A stretch of DNA of 64,000 bases from CAVZCK01 sp963798805 (GCA_963798805.1 CAWCVC010000016.1:1-64000); one strand, 5' to 3'; shown: positions 27,681 to 37,112, counted from the first letter of the stretch. The notes: generated by a model from the sequence alone, not told the origin. Program-made: numbers and translations.

Positions 27681-28022
27681 ATGATGGCGAGCAAGGCCAA
27701 AGTGAATGGGCGCCCGGCCTTCCTGGTGCTCAAGACCGAGATCCAGGCGGAGCTCGATGCCGGCGTTTTCGCCACCAGGATCTATGCCAAATTCAAGGAC
27801 AAGCTGCCCTTTAGCTATCGGCAGTTCCTCTACTACGTCGATCAATACGGCCTTCGCGGCTCGGCGCTGAGCGCACCAGACGCCGCGGCCAAGCCTCGGC
27901 TTACCATCGATGCCCCGCGGTCCGTCCCGCAAGCTGGAAACGCACCGATCGGGACGCGCCCGGATCAGCCGCGCAAATTCATTTTCAACCCGGCCGATAT
28001 CGATAAGAAGAAGCTAATCTAA
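27681..28022 (+). CDS. traK: TraK-like conjugal transfer protein
   Basis: A 113-residue basic protein. Residues 8-48 fit the conserved core of TraK-type proteins: GRPAFLVLKTEIQAELDAGV, IYAKFKDKLPFSYRQFLYYV. The C-terminal half is variable and Pro/Arg/Lys-rich. In IncP plasmids TraK binds the oriT region and helps to build the relaxosome. GAGGGAG just before the ATG at 27681 supports this start. No relaxase (TraI) or other tra genes follow, so it is an orphan. It marks this block as derived from conjugative DNA. Confidence is limited by the shortness of the family. Confidence 0.6.
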   Translation: MMASKAKVNGRPAFLVLKTEIQAELDAGVFATRIYAKFKDKLPFSYRQFLYYVDQYGLRGSALSAPDAAAKPRLTIDAPRSVPQAGNAPIGTRPDQPRKFIFNPADIDKKKLI

Positions 28023-28244
28023 CGTCTAGAACCTATCATCGTTCGCAAAACAACAACGACCGGAAAGATGCATAAGCGGTCGCTGGTGAAAAGCCCTCCA
28101 CAGTTCAACATTCAGCTGCAGGATCGGCCGCGCAGCTCAGCCTATTAACCCGCCGGGTCGGCATTTTACATGCTCCGATTACGTTCGAGCTGATCGTAGC
28201 TTCGTTGTAGGTCGACCATGTAATCGCGCACTATAGGCGCCGCA

Positions 28245-29399
28245 TCACGCTTTCCGGGCGAGCTGCATTTGGAAAACCTCCTGCGAGCCGGTCTTGAACA
28301 TCATTTCCGCGCTAATCAGGTAAAATTCCCACATCCGGCAGAACCGCTCGTCATACATCTGCGCAATGGCCGGGCGGCTCGCCTCGAACCGTTGTTGCCA
28401 GTGCCGCAGCGTGGTCGCGTAATGCACGCGGAGAAATTCGAGGTCCGTGACCCACAGGCTGTTTGTTTCAACGGCGGGGAAAACCTCGGAAAGCGCTGGC
28501 GAATAGGCGCCGGGGAAAATGTATTTCCGGAGCCACGCGCTGGCCGTGCCCGGTGGGCTCATCTTGCCGATGGAGTGCAGGAGCATCACGCCGTCGTCGG
28601 TCATTAGGTCGTTCACTTTAGCGAAGAACTCGCCGTAATGTCCCACGCCGACATGCTCGAACATGCCGACCGAAACGATCCGGTCGAACCGTCCTGATAG
28701 CGCGCGATAGTCCTTGAGCTCGAAGCGCACGCGGTTCTGCAGACCAGCAGCCTTCGCAGCTTCGACCGCCAGCGCATGTTGTTCCGTAGACAGCGTAACG
28801 CCGGTCACTTCGATGTCGGCGATCTCGGCCAGATAGCGTGCAAGTCTGCCCCAGCCGCAGCCGATGTCGAGCACCTTGAGCCCAGGCTTTAAGTTGAGCT
28901 TTGCTGCGATCAGCCTGCATTTGTTGCGCTGAGCCTGCTCCAGGGTTTCTTGTTCATTGCGGAAATACGCACAGGAGTAGAACAACCCTGTGTCGAGGAA
29001 CAATTTGTAGAATGCATTTCCGAGGTCGTAGTGGTGCGCGACGTTCTGCTGGGCCTTGCTGACTGGATTATGCTGTTGAAAGCGCTTCAGCCCCCGCGAG
29101 ATCCGGCGCAAGACTTTCTGCAAGGGCTGATTCCCAAGCGACAGCCGGTTGATCGAAAACAGCGTAAGAAACGCGCGCAAGCTGGAGTCTGGAAAGCTCA
29201 TTCGCCCGTCCATGTAAGCTTCGCCAGCATGTAATTCGGGATTGAAGAACAACTTTCGATAAAGTGTCGGATCCGTCAGTCGCATCGTGACCTCGGGGCC
29301 AGGCGCGCCGGCAAACACATGCGTACCGCCTTCGGCGTCTATGACTTTGAGACTGCCAATCTTTACGAACGACTTCAGCATGGTCGAGAGAGGAAACAT
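28245..29399 (-). CDS. cfa: cyclopropane-fatty-acyl-phospholipid synthase family methyltransferase
   Basis: A 384-residue protein with the CFA synthase layout. The N-terminal lipid-facing domain has GEAYMDGRMSFPDSSLRAFL. AQQNVAHHYDLGNAFYKLFLD and FYSCAYFRNEQETLEQAQ follow, then the SAM-binding loop LKVLDIGCGWGRLARYLAE and the acidic VSVGMFEHVG motif of the active site. It would add a methylene bridge to unsaturated chains of membrane phospholipids using S-adenosylmethionine, a change linked to acid, stationary-phase and oxygen-limitation stress. The frame is complete. The ATG at 29399 is the outermost; one six codons later (MLKSF) is also possible. It stands alone between the traK relic and an IS. 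Confidence 0.9.
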   Translation of the reverse strand: MFPLSTMLKSFVKIGSLKVIDAEGGTHVFAGAPGPEVTMRLTDPTLYRKLFFNPELHAGEAYMDGRMSFPDSSLRAFLTLFSINRLSLGNQPLQKVLRRISRGLKRFQQHNPVSKAQQNVAHHYDLGNAFYKLFLDTGLFYSCAYFRNEQETLEQAQRNKCRLIAAKLNLKPGLKVLDIGCGWGRLARYLAEIADIEVTGVTLSTEQHALAVEAAKAAGLQNRVRFELKDYRALSGRFDRIVSVGMFEHVGVGHYGEFFAKVNDLMTDDGVMLLHSIGKMSPPGTASAWLRKYIFPGAYSPALSEVFPAVETNSLWVTDLEFLRVHYATTLRHWQQRFEASRPAIAQMYDERFCRMWEFYLISAEMMFKTGSQEVFQMQLARKA

Positions 29400-29702
29400 T
29401 GCGAGCTCCGGCGAGTCGGATTGCAGACGACCGCACAGTTGAGCGATTTAGAGCAAAACTTTGCGTCGGCAGGGTGGTTGAACAAGTCAGATCATGTGTT
29501 GCTGGCGTAGCAATCAGGTTATCGGCAAGGGCGACCGCGCCGTCTGCTGGCTTATTGCATAAAGCTTAGGCCAACGGAAGCTCACTCCCCGTGCCGCTGG
29601 CTCTGGCAAAACTGGTCGGTCAGGGCAAGACGAACGCGATTCTGCCGGATCAATCCCATGCGCTCGGGCAGTTCGCCGCCATTGAGCCATAACTGGACCT
29701 TA
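29400..29702. other. intergenic stretch before the IS1380-like element
   Basis: About 300 bases. A minus-strand frame of 43 codons (29712-29581, MRAKVQLWLNGGELPERM...) overlaps the IS end and is not recognised. Nothing else can be supported. Confidence 0.35.
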
Positions 29703-31411
29703 GCCCGCATTTCTCACGCACTGGCAGTGATGGAGTGCTCGTTCGGCGATTTGCCGACGATGTAGGCACATTGCGTGTCTGAGGGTGGCGCAGACCGCGC
29801 GATCAGTTGGGCAATCAACTTGGTTCGTTGTCTCCGGTGGGCCTCGGGTGCGTGCTGCGAAAGAGGAGCGTCGCAGCCTCGCGCATCAAGCCGGGGAGCC
29901 GCGCGCATGCGCGAGCCGTGCCGCTGCGAGTTGCCATTCTGCGGCAGCCGGACAGGCGGATGCGAAGGCGATCTTGACCCGGCGAGCGCTGATTTTCACC
30001 AGCGCGCCGATTTTCAGCAACTTGAGTCGTATCGTGCCGCAGGTTGCGGCGGCGAGGTGGGTATGAGCAAGGCCGATCCGGCGCAGCGCGCACAGGAGGA
30101 CATAGGCCATTGAGGCAAACCATAGGCGCAACTGGTTGGCCCGCATGGTGGCAGCCGAAGTGCGGTCGGCGAACAGATCGCCCTGCGCCTCTTTGATCCG
30201 GTTCTCCATCTCGCCGCGGGCGCAATAAAGCTGCTCATAGAGTGGTTTGGCGGTCCAGGCGCCGGGCTTCAGCGAGGTGACGAGAAAGCGCGGATTGGCT
30301 TGCCCGCGAGTCCACTCGGCCTTGCCGATCAGGAGCGAACGTTTATCGTGAGCGACAAGCGCTCACTCATGCGGCGGCGCGACCAGGAGTTTTTTGTCGA
30401 CCACAGGAAATCCCGGAACACACGCGCCGGCTTGCCTTCCCCTCCCGGCAACTGCCGCGCCTCAGCCAGTGCCTCGGCCAGGCGCGCCTCCAGACGCGCG
30501 TTGCGGGCGAGGCCGAAGACATAGTCCACCTTATTGGCTTCGCACCAGCTCATCAGCGCCTCCCGGGCGAAGCCGGAATCGGCGCGCAAAATGATCTTCA
30601 CCTTCGGCCACCGCGCTCGGATCCGGCCGACAATGCGCGCCACTTCCTCCACCGCGCCAGCGCTGGCATCGATATTCGAGCGCCGGAGCCTGGCGGCAAG
30701 GAGATGCCGGCCGCAGAAAACGTAAAGCGGCAGATAGCAGTAACAGTCGTAATAGCCGTGGAAGAACCGCCCCTCCTGATGGCCGTGCAGCGGATCGTCA
30801 GTGGCGTCGAGGTCGAGCACGATCTCGCGCGGCGGTTTGCGATGTGCGTCGAGAAACAGATCGATGAACAGCGCCTCGATCGCGGCGCCGTCATGGCCAA
30901 TCTTATGATAGCGCCCGGTCGTTCCCTCGGCCGGCGCGTGCTCCAGCCGGTTCAGCGTGCTCTTGCCGGCCAGAGGTGCTGGTGCCGCAGCCGCACGGTC
31001 CAGTTTGCCGAGCATCACGCCCAGCACGGGATCGCGGCGCACCTCGTCATGATCGACGAGGTCCTCATAGCCCAGCGCTAGGCCGAACACACGCTGTGCG
31101 ACCAGCGTCGTCACCTCATGTAGCACGTAAGCAGGATGGCGCCCGTCGCGGAAGCAGGTGGCGAAGCGATCGACGAGCCGGATAGCCTTGTCCGTCTCCC
31201 CCAGCAGAAGAGCGCCCGCGTCGGAAGAGACCATGCCGCCATCGAAATCCGCCATCAGCCGGCGCCCGCCAGCTCTTCCGAAATCAATCTCGTTCGCGCT
31301 ACACTCTGTCTGCATCGGGGAGCTCCCTCAAATCGGCGTAACTCGTTCTCGCAAAACAAGTTTACACCGTCAGAGGCCCCGATGCGCCTCACCCACGTGA
31401 GAAATGCGGGC
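29703..31411 (-). mobile_element. IS1380-family insertion sequence, 1,709 bp
   Basis: Sixteen-base perfect inverted repeats, GCCCGCATTTCTCACG at 29703-29718 and its complement at 31396-31411, enclose one transposase gene, at the usual IS1380 length. I see no convincing target duplication directly outside, so a flank may have been rearranged or the true ends may differ by a few bases. Confidence 0.8.
29886..31315 (-). pseudogene. IS1380-family transposase, one frameshift
   Basis: The front 300 or so residues are in one frame: MVSSDAGALLLGETDKAIRL, with DDEVRRDP-like VDHDEVRRDPVLG, IVLDLDATDDPLHGHQEG around a catalytic Asp and KIILRADSGFAREALMSWC. Near 30380 the frame changes and the rest follows: KPLYEQLYCARGEMENRIKEAQ (the catalytic Glu region) and then RANQLRLWFASMAYVL, ending at 29886. 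The order and motifs are those of DDE transposases of the IS1380 family. With the frameshift, the element is probably immobile unless helped in trans. Confidence 0.85.
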
Positions 31412-31668
31412 TTCTCTAATCCCACAGGTGCTGTCAATCTCCGATCTTCATCCTGAATGTCATCACCGGGTCCGGCTTCTCTCCGGGGTCGGCACGATGG
31501 CCGCCACATGCTGCAATCAGGCAAAGGCGTATCAAGCTAGGGTCGCGCGTTTCAGGCTAATGGCCGTCTCGCAAACCCGGATGCGATCTCACCTTCATCT
31601 CGTCCCGGTGGGGACAATCGTCGGCAGCCTGTTTCTTGGTGTCAAACGGACCGCCAAACCGCTCGATC

Positions 31669-32183
31669 CTACGCAGCGGCCTCCTGAGCTTTGCCCCATT
31701 GGAAATCGCTGCCGTCAGTCCACATGCGATGCAGGATCACCGCCAATTTGCGTGCCACCGCCACCGTGGCCTTTTGCCGGCCCGCCTTCCTGGCGATCCT
31801 GATCCCCCACGCCTTCAGCGTACTCCATCGCTTGACCCGCGTGAGCAGAACATTGGCGGCCTCATAAAGGCTCGTCCGCACCAATTCGTCGCCGCATTTG
31901 GAAATGCGTCCCATACGGTCCATCTCGCCGGATGCATAGCGACGTGACGTCAGCCCGAAATGCGCGCCGACATTGCGCGAGCGGCTGAAGCGTTCCGGCG
32001 CATCGACGCCGGCCTTGAACGAGGCGGCCACCACCACGCCAACACCCGGCGCCGTCATTAATTGCCTGCAAACCTTGTCGGTACGGACCAGATCCATCAG
32101 CTTGCGGTGCAGAACCTGCATTTGTTCCATCAGCGTGTCGCGCACCGTCAACAGCGGGGCAATGATCTCGGCAAATCTAATGC
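31669..32183 (-). pseudogene. C-terminal part of an IS110-family transposase
   Basis: The frame carries the Tnp_20 (IS116/IS110/IS902) C-terminal domain: LMTAPGVGVVVAASFKAGV, RNVGAHFGLTSRRYASGE, RISKCGDELVRTSLYEAANVLL. The N-terminal RuvC-like DEDD domain is missing. The frame simply runs to the tRNA-like segment at 32184, in which the coding similarity ends. It is the remnant of an IS cut at an integration junction. Confidence 0.8.
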
Positions 32184-32218
32184 TGAGGTCGGGAGTTCGA
32201 GCCTCCCTGGCTCCACCA
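32184..32218 (+). tRNA. tRNA-like 3' end (T-arm plus CCA), probable att remnant
   Basis: GGGAG-TTCGAGC-CTCCC forms a perfect T-arm, followed by TGGCTCCACCA, an acceptor 3' strand with encoded CCA. The acceptor end is like tRNA-Ala; a tmRNA acceptor end is also possible. No matching D-arm or anticodon arm lies upstream, where the sequence is IS110 coding. It marks the end of another integrated element. It is a different tRNA from the one at 10-54, so the two are not a pair. Confidence 0.55.
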
Positions 32219-32467
32219 ATAAAATCAAAGACTTAACGGATCAGGCAGCCAAGGGGAGAGGCATTCAGGAAGCTCCTGGGAAGCGCGAGATTCGCAAATT
32301 TGGCCCTCTTCGACAAGTTTGACCCGCCGATTGCCGATCCATTTTCACGTATTTGAGGGGGCAAATCCGCGCCAAAAAACGATGCCGGAATTTGCACGTT
32401 CTGAAGCAAATCGCGGCGCGCCGCGATAGCTGCAAACAGCTTTACTGCTCAACCCCGGCCAATCTGT

Positions 32468-32689
32468 CTATTGCCGACGAAGCTTCACTCCATCGTCAGT
32501 CAGGAACTCAACCCCTGCCTCCTCTAATGCTTGGCGGATCGCGGCCAGGTTGTTGGGTATCGGCGTCGTCTTCCCAGCCTCGAAGTTTGCAACGGCGCGC
32601 TTGCTCACGCCCGACCGCTTCGCGAGCCAGTCACGGCTTACGTCTAGTAGCGCCCTGGCGGCGCGGCATTGGCGCGAAGTAGGAATCAT
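32468..32689 (-). CDS. small XRE-family regulator
   Basis: A 73-residue protein that is little more than one helix-turn-helix: QCRAARALLDVSRDWLAKRSGVSKRAVANFEAGKTTP, then a helix LAAIRQALEEAGVEFLTDDGV. This is the common short XRE repressor type of mobile elements and prophages. It lies opposite to the gene at 32775, with about 85 bases between them, so it may regulate that region and itself. The frame is complete. The 32219-32467 gap next to it holds nothing that I can identify. Confidence 0.8.
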   Translation of the reverse strand: MIPTSRQCRAARALLDVSRDWLAKRSGVSKRAVANFEAGKTTPIPNNLAAIRQALEEAGVEFLTDDGVKLRRQ

Positions 32690-32774
32690 GGCGCCATAGG
32701 GTCATGGTTGCACCTTTCTGACAATGCAGGGGAGGGTTGGTTGCTCCTTCTGGATATGATTGATACAAAGGGGA

Positions 32775-33017
32775 ATGAATAGCCAAAAAGTGCATGATAC
32801 GATTTCACATGCCAGCGATCAGAGGATTTTGATCCGAATGACCGCTGCAGAGATCGCCATCCTGTTCGAAGCTATCGTCATAGCCTTGGCCACTTTAACG
32901 AGAGACGTGAATCCGTGCACGCTCGGTGATGGCTTGACGATCGTTGGAGGGATGTCGTCGCAAGGACGAGATGCTGCCTATGCTCTCAAAGAGCTGCTCG
33001 AGAAGGTGATGGACTGA
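32775..33017 (+). CDS. hypothetical protein
   Basis: An 80-residue frame with a hydrophobic helix in the middle (TAAEIAILFEAIVIALATLT) and a Gly-rich segment with a final amphipathic helix (DAAYALKELLEKVMD). The composition is that of a real gene and not a chance frame, but no family is recognised. A TTG at 32760 is an alternative start. It faces away from the XRE regulator. Confidence is low. Confidence 0.4.
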   Translation: MNSQKVHDTISHASDQRILIRMTAAEIAILFEAIVIALATLTRDVNPCTLGDGLTIVGGMSSQGRDAAYALKELLEKVMD

Positions 33018-33371
33018 TTAAGGCTTATCACGCTGGCTTCACGGCGGCGCTCCTCAGCACGTTATTCAGCAACGTTACCTTCCGACTGCCGCTCCGACGA
33101 GCATCCAACGTCGCTCGGAGAATCATGGCGCCAGGATCATGATCAAATTTCTTCGGGCGAAAAACAGCCTGCCGGGCAATCTCGCAAATTCCAATAAGTT
33201 AGAATTATAATTAAGATGTATTTTAGTTGTTTTTTACATTCCACAGAATAAGTATTAACCCATACCGCTACGTAGAACTATCAATTGCCCTGATCGCCTC
33301 GTCGATATAACAGGATGCTAAATGCCGGCATTCGACACATATATCTATTACTCATTTATCAGACGGGGATT
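33018..33371. other. AT-rich leader region of the glycan locus
   Basis: The most AT-rich stretch of the right half (33190-33270 is mostly A and T). It lies just before the antiterminator gene and marks the start of the glycan locus, so its promoter should be here. Several TATAAT-like words occur, but no single -35/-10 pair stands out. A JUMPstart/ops-type element was looked for and not found. Confidence 0.4.
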
Positions 33372-33896
33372 ATGTCCAGTATAGATAAACTCCCTGCCCA
33401 CTCGGGCAAATGGGGTGTCGTCAATACGCATCCGCATAAAGAATCACTCGCCATAGAAAACCTGAAACGGCAAAATTTTGAGACCTACTGTCCGCTGGTT
33501 CGGAAACACATCAAGCATGCTCGCCGCGAGCAGGATGTTTTGCGGCCACTCTTTCCGAGCTATGTCTTTGTCCAGATTGATGTAACCGCGCATCGCTGGC
33601 GTTCGATTTCTTCCACTTTTGGCGTGCGATCACTCATATCCCACGGCGAGCGCCTCAGTTTCCTGCATGACGATTTCATTGCTGGCCTGAGAACCCGCGA
33701 GGTTGATGGCGCAATCGTTCGACCTCAGAATCCGTATGCGGTGGGTCAGGAGGTCCGCATATCGGGCGGCGCGTTCGATGGCCTCGTCGCAACGATAATA
33801 AAGATGAACGAGAAAGATCGACTTATTGTTCTGATGAACCTTTTGAATAGGCCTGTGAAAGTGAAATTAGAAGCCAATAGCGTTGCGGCTCTTTAG
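33372..33896 (+). CDS. NusG/RfaH-like transcription antiterminator
   Basis: A 174-residue protein with an N-terminal NGN domain (residues 12-115: KWGVVNTHPHKESLAIENLKRQ, then CPLVRKHIKHARR, LFPSYVFVQIDV). The C-terminal KOW domain (about 128-172) has VGQEVRISGGAFDGLVATI. RfaH/UpxY-type paralogues of NusG ride on RNA polymerase and let it read through long polysaccharide operons. As the first gene of the glycan locus, that role is likely. The ATG at 33372 (MSSIDKL) directly precedes the domain; an earlier start at 33315 would add a hydrophobic stretch. It reads with gmd and fcl but opposite to the main operon, which it could serve only in trans. Confidence 0.85.
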   Translation: MSSIDKLPAHSGKWGVVNTHPHKESLAIENLKRQNFETYCPLVRKHIKHARREQDVLRPLFPSYVFVQIDVTAHRWRSISSTFGVRSLISHGERLSFLHDDFIAGLRTREVDGAIVRPQNPYAVGQEVRISGGAFDGLVATIIKMNEKDRLIVLMNLLNRPVKVKLEANSVAAL

Positions 33897-33955
33897 AAAC
33901 AGCTTTGCTGCTTTAATAACATTTCAGCAATTCAATTAGATTTGAGGATAAGCCA

Positions 33956-35029
33956 TTGCTCCGGAAAGTCGCATTGATCACAGGTGTAACTGGACAAGAC
34001 GGCGCGCATTTGGCCCGCCTATTGCTCGATAAAGGCTACACTGTCCACGGCGTAAAACGCCGTTCGTCTTCGTTCAACACAGCCCGCGTAGACGACCTTT
34101 ATGCCGACCCGCACGAGCATCAGACACGCTTTTTCATGCATTATGGCGATCTGACTGATGCAACCAATCTCATTCGCCTCATTCAGGAATTTCAACCTGA
34201 CGAAATCTACAATCTTGCTGCGCAAAGCCACGTACAAGTAAGTTTTGAGACCCCAGAATATACCGCCAACACCGACGCGCTCGGCACTCTACGCTTGCTA
34301 GAAGCGATCCGGATTTTGCGGCTTGAAAACAAGGTGCGTTTCTATCAGGCGTCGACCTCAGAGCTATACGGCGAAGTCCGGGAGGTGCCGCAGCGTGAGA
34401 CGACGCCGTTTTGCCCGCGCTCACCCTATGCGGCAGCAAAACTCTACGCTTATTGGATTGTCGTCAATTACCGGCAAGCCTACAGAATCCACGCATCGAA
34501 CGGCATCCTCTTCAATCATGAAGGTCCCATGCGGGGCGAAACCTTCATCACGCGCAAGATTACGAGGGCAGTTGCCGCCATCGAGCACGGTTTGCAAGAG
34601 CATCTTTTCCTCGGAAATCTCGATGCCAAGCGCGACTGGGGGCACGCGCAAGATTATGTGGAAGGGATGTGGCTCATGCTCCAACAGGACGAGCCCGACG
34701 ATTATGTCCTGGCGACAGGTGAGATGCACTCGGTACGCGAATTCGTTGAGCACGCTTTCGCCCATATCGGCCGCACAATCGCGTGGCGTGGCAGGGGCAT
34801 CAATGAAGTCGGCTATGAGTCGAAAACCGGGCGCGAGCTCGTAAAGGTAGATCCACGTTATTTCAGGCCAACTGAAGTGGATCAACTATTGGGAGATGCC
34901 TCGAAAGCTGCTGTGAAGCTTGGCTGGAAGCCAAGGACGAAATTTCGCGAACTCGTGGTGGAAATGGTGTCCAGCGATCTCGCCAATATCGAACAAGATG
35001 CTTGGCGCAAAGACCGCATGGCAAGCTGA
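33956..35029 (+). CDS. gmd: GDP-mannose 4,6-dehydratase
   Basis: A 357-residue short-chain dehydrogenase/reductase. NAD(P) loop TGVTGQDGAHLARLLLDKGY, HGVKRRSSSFNTARVDDLY, the catalytic Thr/Ser region QASTSELYGEV and YxxxK as SPYAAAKLYAYW, then GPMRGETFITRKIT and the NLDAKRDWGHAQDYVEGMW stretch typical of Gmd. It turns GDP-D-mannose into GDP-4-keto-6-deoxymannose, the first step to GDP-L-fucose. The TTG start has GAGGAT a few bases upstream. The protein is of normal length. The next gene, for the following step, starts 11 bases after the stop. Confidence 0.95.
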   Translation: MLRKVALITGVTGQDGAHLARLLLDKGYTVHGVKRRSSSFNTARVDDLYADPHEHQTRFFMHYGDLTDATNLIRLIQEFQPDEIYNLAAQSHVQVSFETPEYTANTDALGTLRLLEAIRILRLENKVRFYQASTSELYGEVREVPQRETTPFCPRSPYAAAKLYAYWIVVNYRQAYRIHASNGILFNHEGPMRGETFITRKITRAVAAIEHGLQEHLFLGNLDAKRDWGHAQDYVEGMWLMLQQDEPDDYVLATGEMHSVREFVEHAFAHIGRTIAWRGRGINEVGYESKTGRELVKVDPRYFRPTEVDQLLGDASKAAVKLGWKPRTKFRELVVEMVSSDLANIEQDAWRKDRMAS

Positions 35030-35039
35030 GCGTTGATAG

Positions 35040-36029
35040 ATGCGGGAGACAATGAACGAAATGCCCGTCCGCCGACTTTATTCTCTTCGAGGCAAGAGGG
35101 TATGGGTGGCGGGGCATGACGGGCTGGTAGGCTCTGCTCTCATTAGACGACTTCAGCGGGAGGATAGCGACGTTCTAACGGTGGGACGGAACGGGGCGGA
35201 CCTGACGCGCCAAGTGGATGTGGAGCGCTGGATAGCTAAGGCCCGTCCGCAGGCCATTTTCATAGCGGCGGCGAAGGTTGGCGGCATTCTTGCCAATAGC
35301 ACTTATCCTGCCAATTTTCTCTATGAGAACATGATGATTGCTGCGAATATTATCCACACAGCAGCAAAACAAGGGGTAGAAAAGCTCGTCTATCTCGGTT
35401 CATCTTGTATCTACCCAAAGCATGCCGATCAACCAATCTCCGAAGAGGCTCTACTCACCGGCCCTCTCGAACCAACCAATGAATGGTATGCGATTGCCAA
35501 GATTGCGGGCATTAAGCTTGCTCAAGCCTATCGCCGTCAGCATGGATGCGACTTCGTTTCCGCGATGCCGACGAACCTCTATGGTCCCAATGACAATTTT
35601 AATCTTGAGACAAGCCACGTCTTACCTGCGCTCATCAAAAAGGCTCATGACGCAAAGGCAGAAGGAAAACGCGAGCTAGTGATTTGGGGAAGTGGGACAC
35701 CTTGCCGCGAATTCATGCATGTAGATGATTGCGCCGACGCGCTCGTGCACATCATGAAGGTCTATTCGGAGGACGAGCACATCAATGTCGGTTCAGGGGA
35801 GGATTTGCCAATCATCAAGCTGGCAAGGCTCGTGGCAGATGTGGTCGGGTTCGAAGGCGAGGTCATACATGACATGTCGAAGCCTGACGGGACGCCGCGC
35901 AAACTGATGAGCGGCGAGAAGCTAAGAGCGCTTGGCTGGCGCCCACGGATAGGTTTGAGGGAAGGAATCGCGAGCACATATGTAAGCTTCCTCAATCCGC
36001 GCGTGCCTACATATAGCGCCAACGCATAG
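35040..36029 (+). CDS. fcl: GDP-L-fucose synthase
   Basis: A 329-residue epimerase/reductase of the SDR type: VWVAGHDGLVGSALIRRL as NADP loop, AAKVGGILANSTYPANF, SSCIYPK with the catalytic Ser, NEWYAIAKIAGIKLA (YxxxK), and TNLYGPNDNFNLETSHVLPA. It does the 3,5-epimerisation and 4-reduction that end in GDP-L-fucose. With gmd it supplies fucose for the glycan made by the leftward genes. Several ATGs lie at the beginning (35040, 35052, 35061); the first is given, and the conserved part starts near residue 17. It is convergent with the large leftward operon, with 144 bases in between. Confidence 0.95.
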   Translation: MRETMNEMPVRRLYSLRGKRVWVAGHDGLVGSALIRRLQREDSDVLTVGRNGADLTRQVDVERWIAKARPQAIFIAAAKVGGILANSTYPANFLYENMMIAANIIHTAAKQGVEKLVYLGSSCIYPKHADQPISEEALLTGPLEPTNEWYAIAKIAGIKLAQAYRRQHGCDFVSAMPTNLYGPNDNFNLETSHVLPALIKKAHDAKAEGKRELVIWGSGTPCREFMHVDDCADALVHIMKVYSEDEHINVGSGEDLPIIKLARLVADVVGFEGEVIHDMSKPDGTPRKLMSGEKLRALGWRPRIGLREGIASTYVSFLNPRVPTYSANA

Positions 36030-36173
36030 GGTGGGGGACCGGAGTCCGCGAACTTTGTGCAACAGTATGTGAAGATTGTCGTCTCGCGGAAGTTGCACAG
36101 ATGGCCAATTGCCCCGCTGTCGTATTAAGTTGAGGATCGATACGCCAAATGTAACCCTTTGAGCCTCCGAACG

Positions 36174-37067
36174 TCATGACGCCTGAGCTGGCACCAGAAA
36201 TAGATTGTCGTCCAGCGTCTTGTAAATCGTCTCATCGGCGGGATGCATAGCTCGGACCGTGATAAGAGGGTTAGTGCGCTTCAAGTAGAATGCGTCGAAA
36301 GACTGGCCGCCGAGCTTTGCTCTTAAGCTGGCGAGCGTTGGCAGCGTCTCGCGCGTGGTCGCTGAGATTTCGACCCAGATCAGCGGGCGCGACTTTTCCA
36401 GTATCTGGGCCAGACCGTCGAGCGCTTCGCATTCTGCGCCCTGCACGTCAATCTTGACGAAATCGATGGTCTCGACACCAGCAGCTTCGAGCACGCCGTC
36501 GCCGCAGCGCACCGGCAGTGTCAGTTTGGCGACGCCTTCCATGCCGGGGATCTCGTCCTTAAAGCTCCCCATCCCGGTATTGTCCTCGGGCGGCACGTTG
36601 AACATGAGGATCTCGTCGCGATCCCAAAGCCCGAAGGCGTGCAACCTAGCATTCTCAATGTGATTGAGACGAACTGCGCTCTCGAGCTCCTTGAAGACCT
36701 CCGGGTTCGGCTCGAACGCGAGCACTGTGCCGAAAATCCGGGAGAAGGCGAGCGTGTGATGGCCAACATTCGCGCCGACGTCGAGCGCCACGCCACCGGT
36801 ACGTCCGCCCCACCAGCGCCGCACGAATGCGAGTTCGTCTGCCTCGTAGGCACCGAAGAAATACACCTGCCGGTCGATGTGGCTGCCGAGGTTGCCGCGG
36901 TAGCGCAGGCCGAAGAAATCGGAGTCAAAAGCGAAGCGCGCACCGGCTTCCTTGGGACACATAGCCTCGAGAAGACGTGAGTAACCGCGCACGCGCTTCA
37001 AGGGACCGGCACGGCGCGCGAGACGGGCCAATAGCGGCGGGGCGAGTTTCGCGTCAGTCATTACCAC
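36174..37067 (-). CDS. FkbM-family methyltransferase (1)
   Basis: A 297-residue protein. The SAM-binding region is VALDVGANVGHHTLAFSRIFG with VLAFEPNPEVFKEL. The FkbM signature is DFVKIDVQGAECEALDGL, then IWVEIS. FkbM enzymes place O-methyl groups, often on sugars in surface glycans or natural products. The acceptor is unknown. It is the last (3') gene of the leftward operon. The frame is complete and has no frameshift. Three other FkbM genes lie in the same locus (38381, 41539, 48525), which suggests a glycan with several distinct methylated positions. Confidence 0.85.
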   Translation of the reverse strand: MVMTDAKLAPPLLARLARRAGPLKRVRGYSRLLEAMCPKEAGARFAFDSDFFGLRYRGNLGSHIDRQVYFFGAYEADELAFVRRWWGGRTGGVALDVGANVGHHTLAFSRIFGTVLAFEPNPEVFKELESAVRLNHIENARLHAFGLWDRDEILMFNVPPEDNTGMGSFKDEIPGMEGVAKLTLPVRCGDGVLEAAGVETIDFVKIDVQGAECEALDGLAQILEKSRPLIWVEISATTRETLPTLASLRAKLGGQSFDAFYLKRTNPLITVRAMHPADETIYKTLDDNLFLVPAQAS

Positions 37068-37112
37068 TCAGCTCCTCCTCTCCCTCGAAAATGCCATCTA
37101 AGCGCTCGTATC

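Noticed and set aside
1..32218. The two tRNA 3' ends at 10-54 and 32184-32218 as left and right ends of one island
   Set aside because: They belong to different tRNAs (lysine-type and alanine/tmRNA-type), lie on opposite strands and share no att core.
36056..36099. Inverted repeat TGTGCAAC...GTTGCACA between fcl and the FkbM gene as a bidirectional terminator
   Set aside because: The loop is about 28 bases and no T-run follows; too weak for a terminator call.
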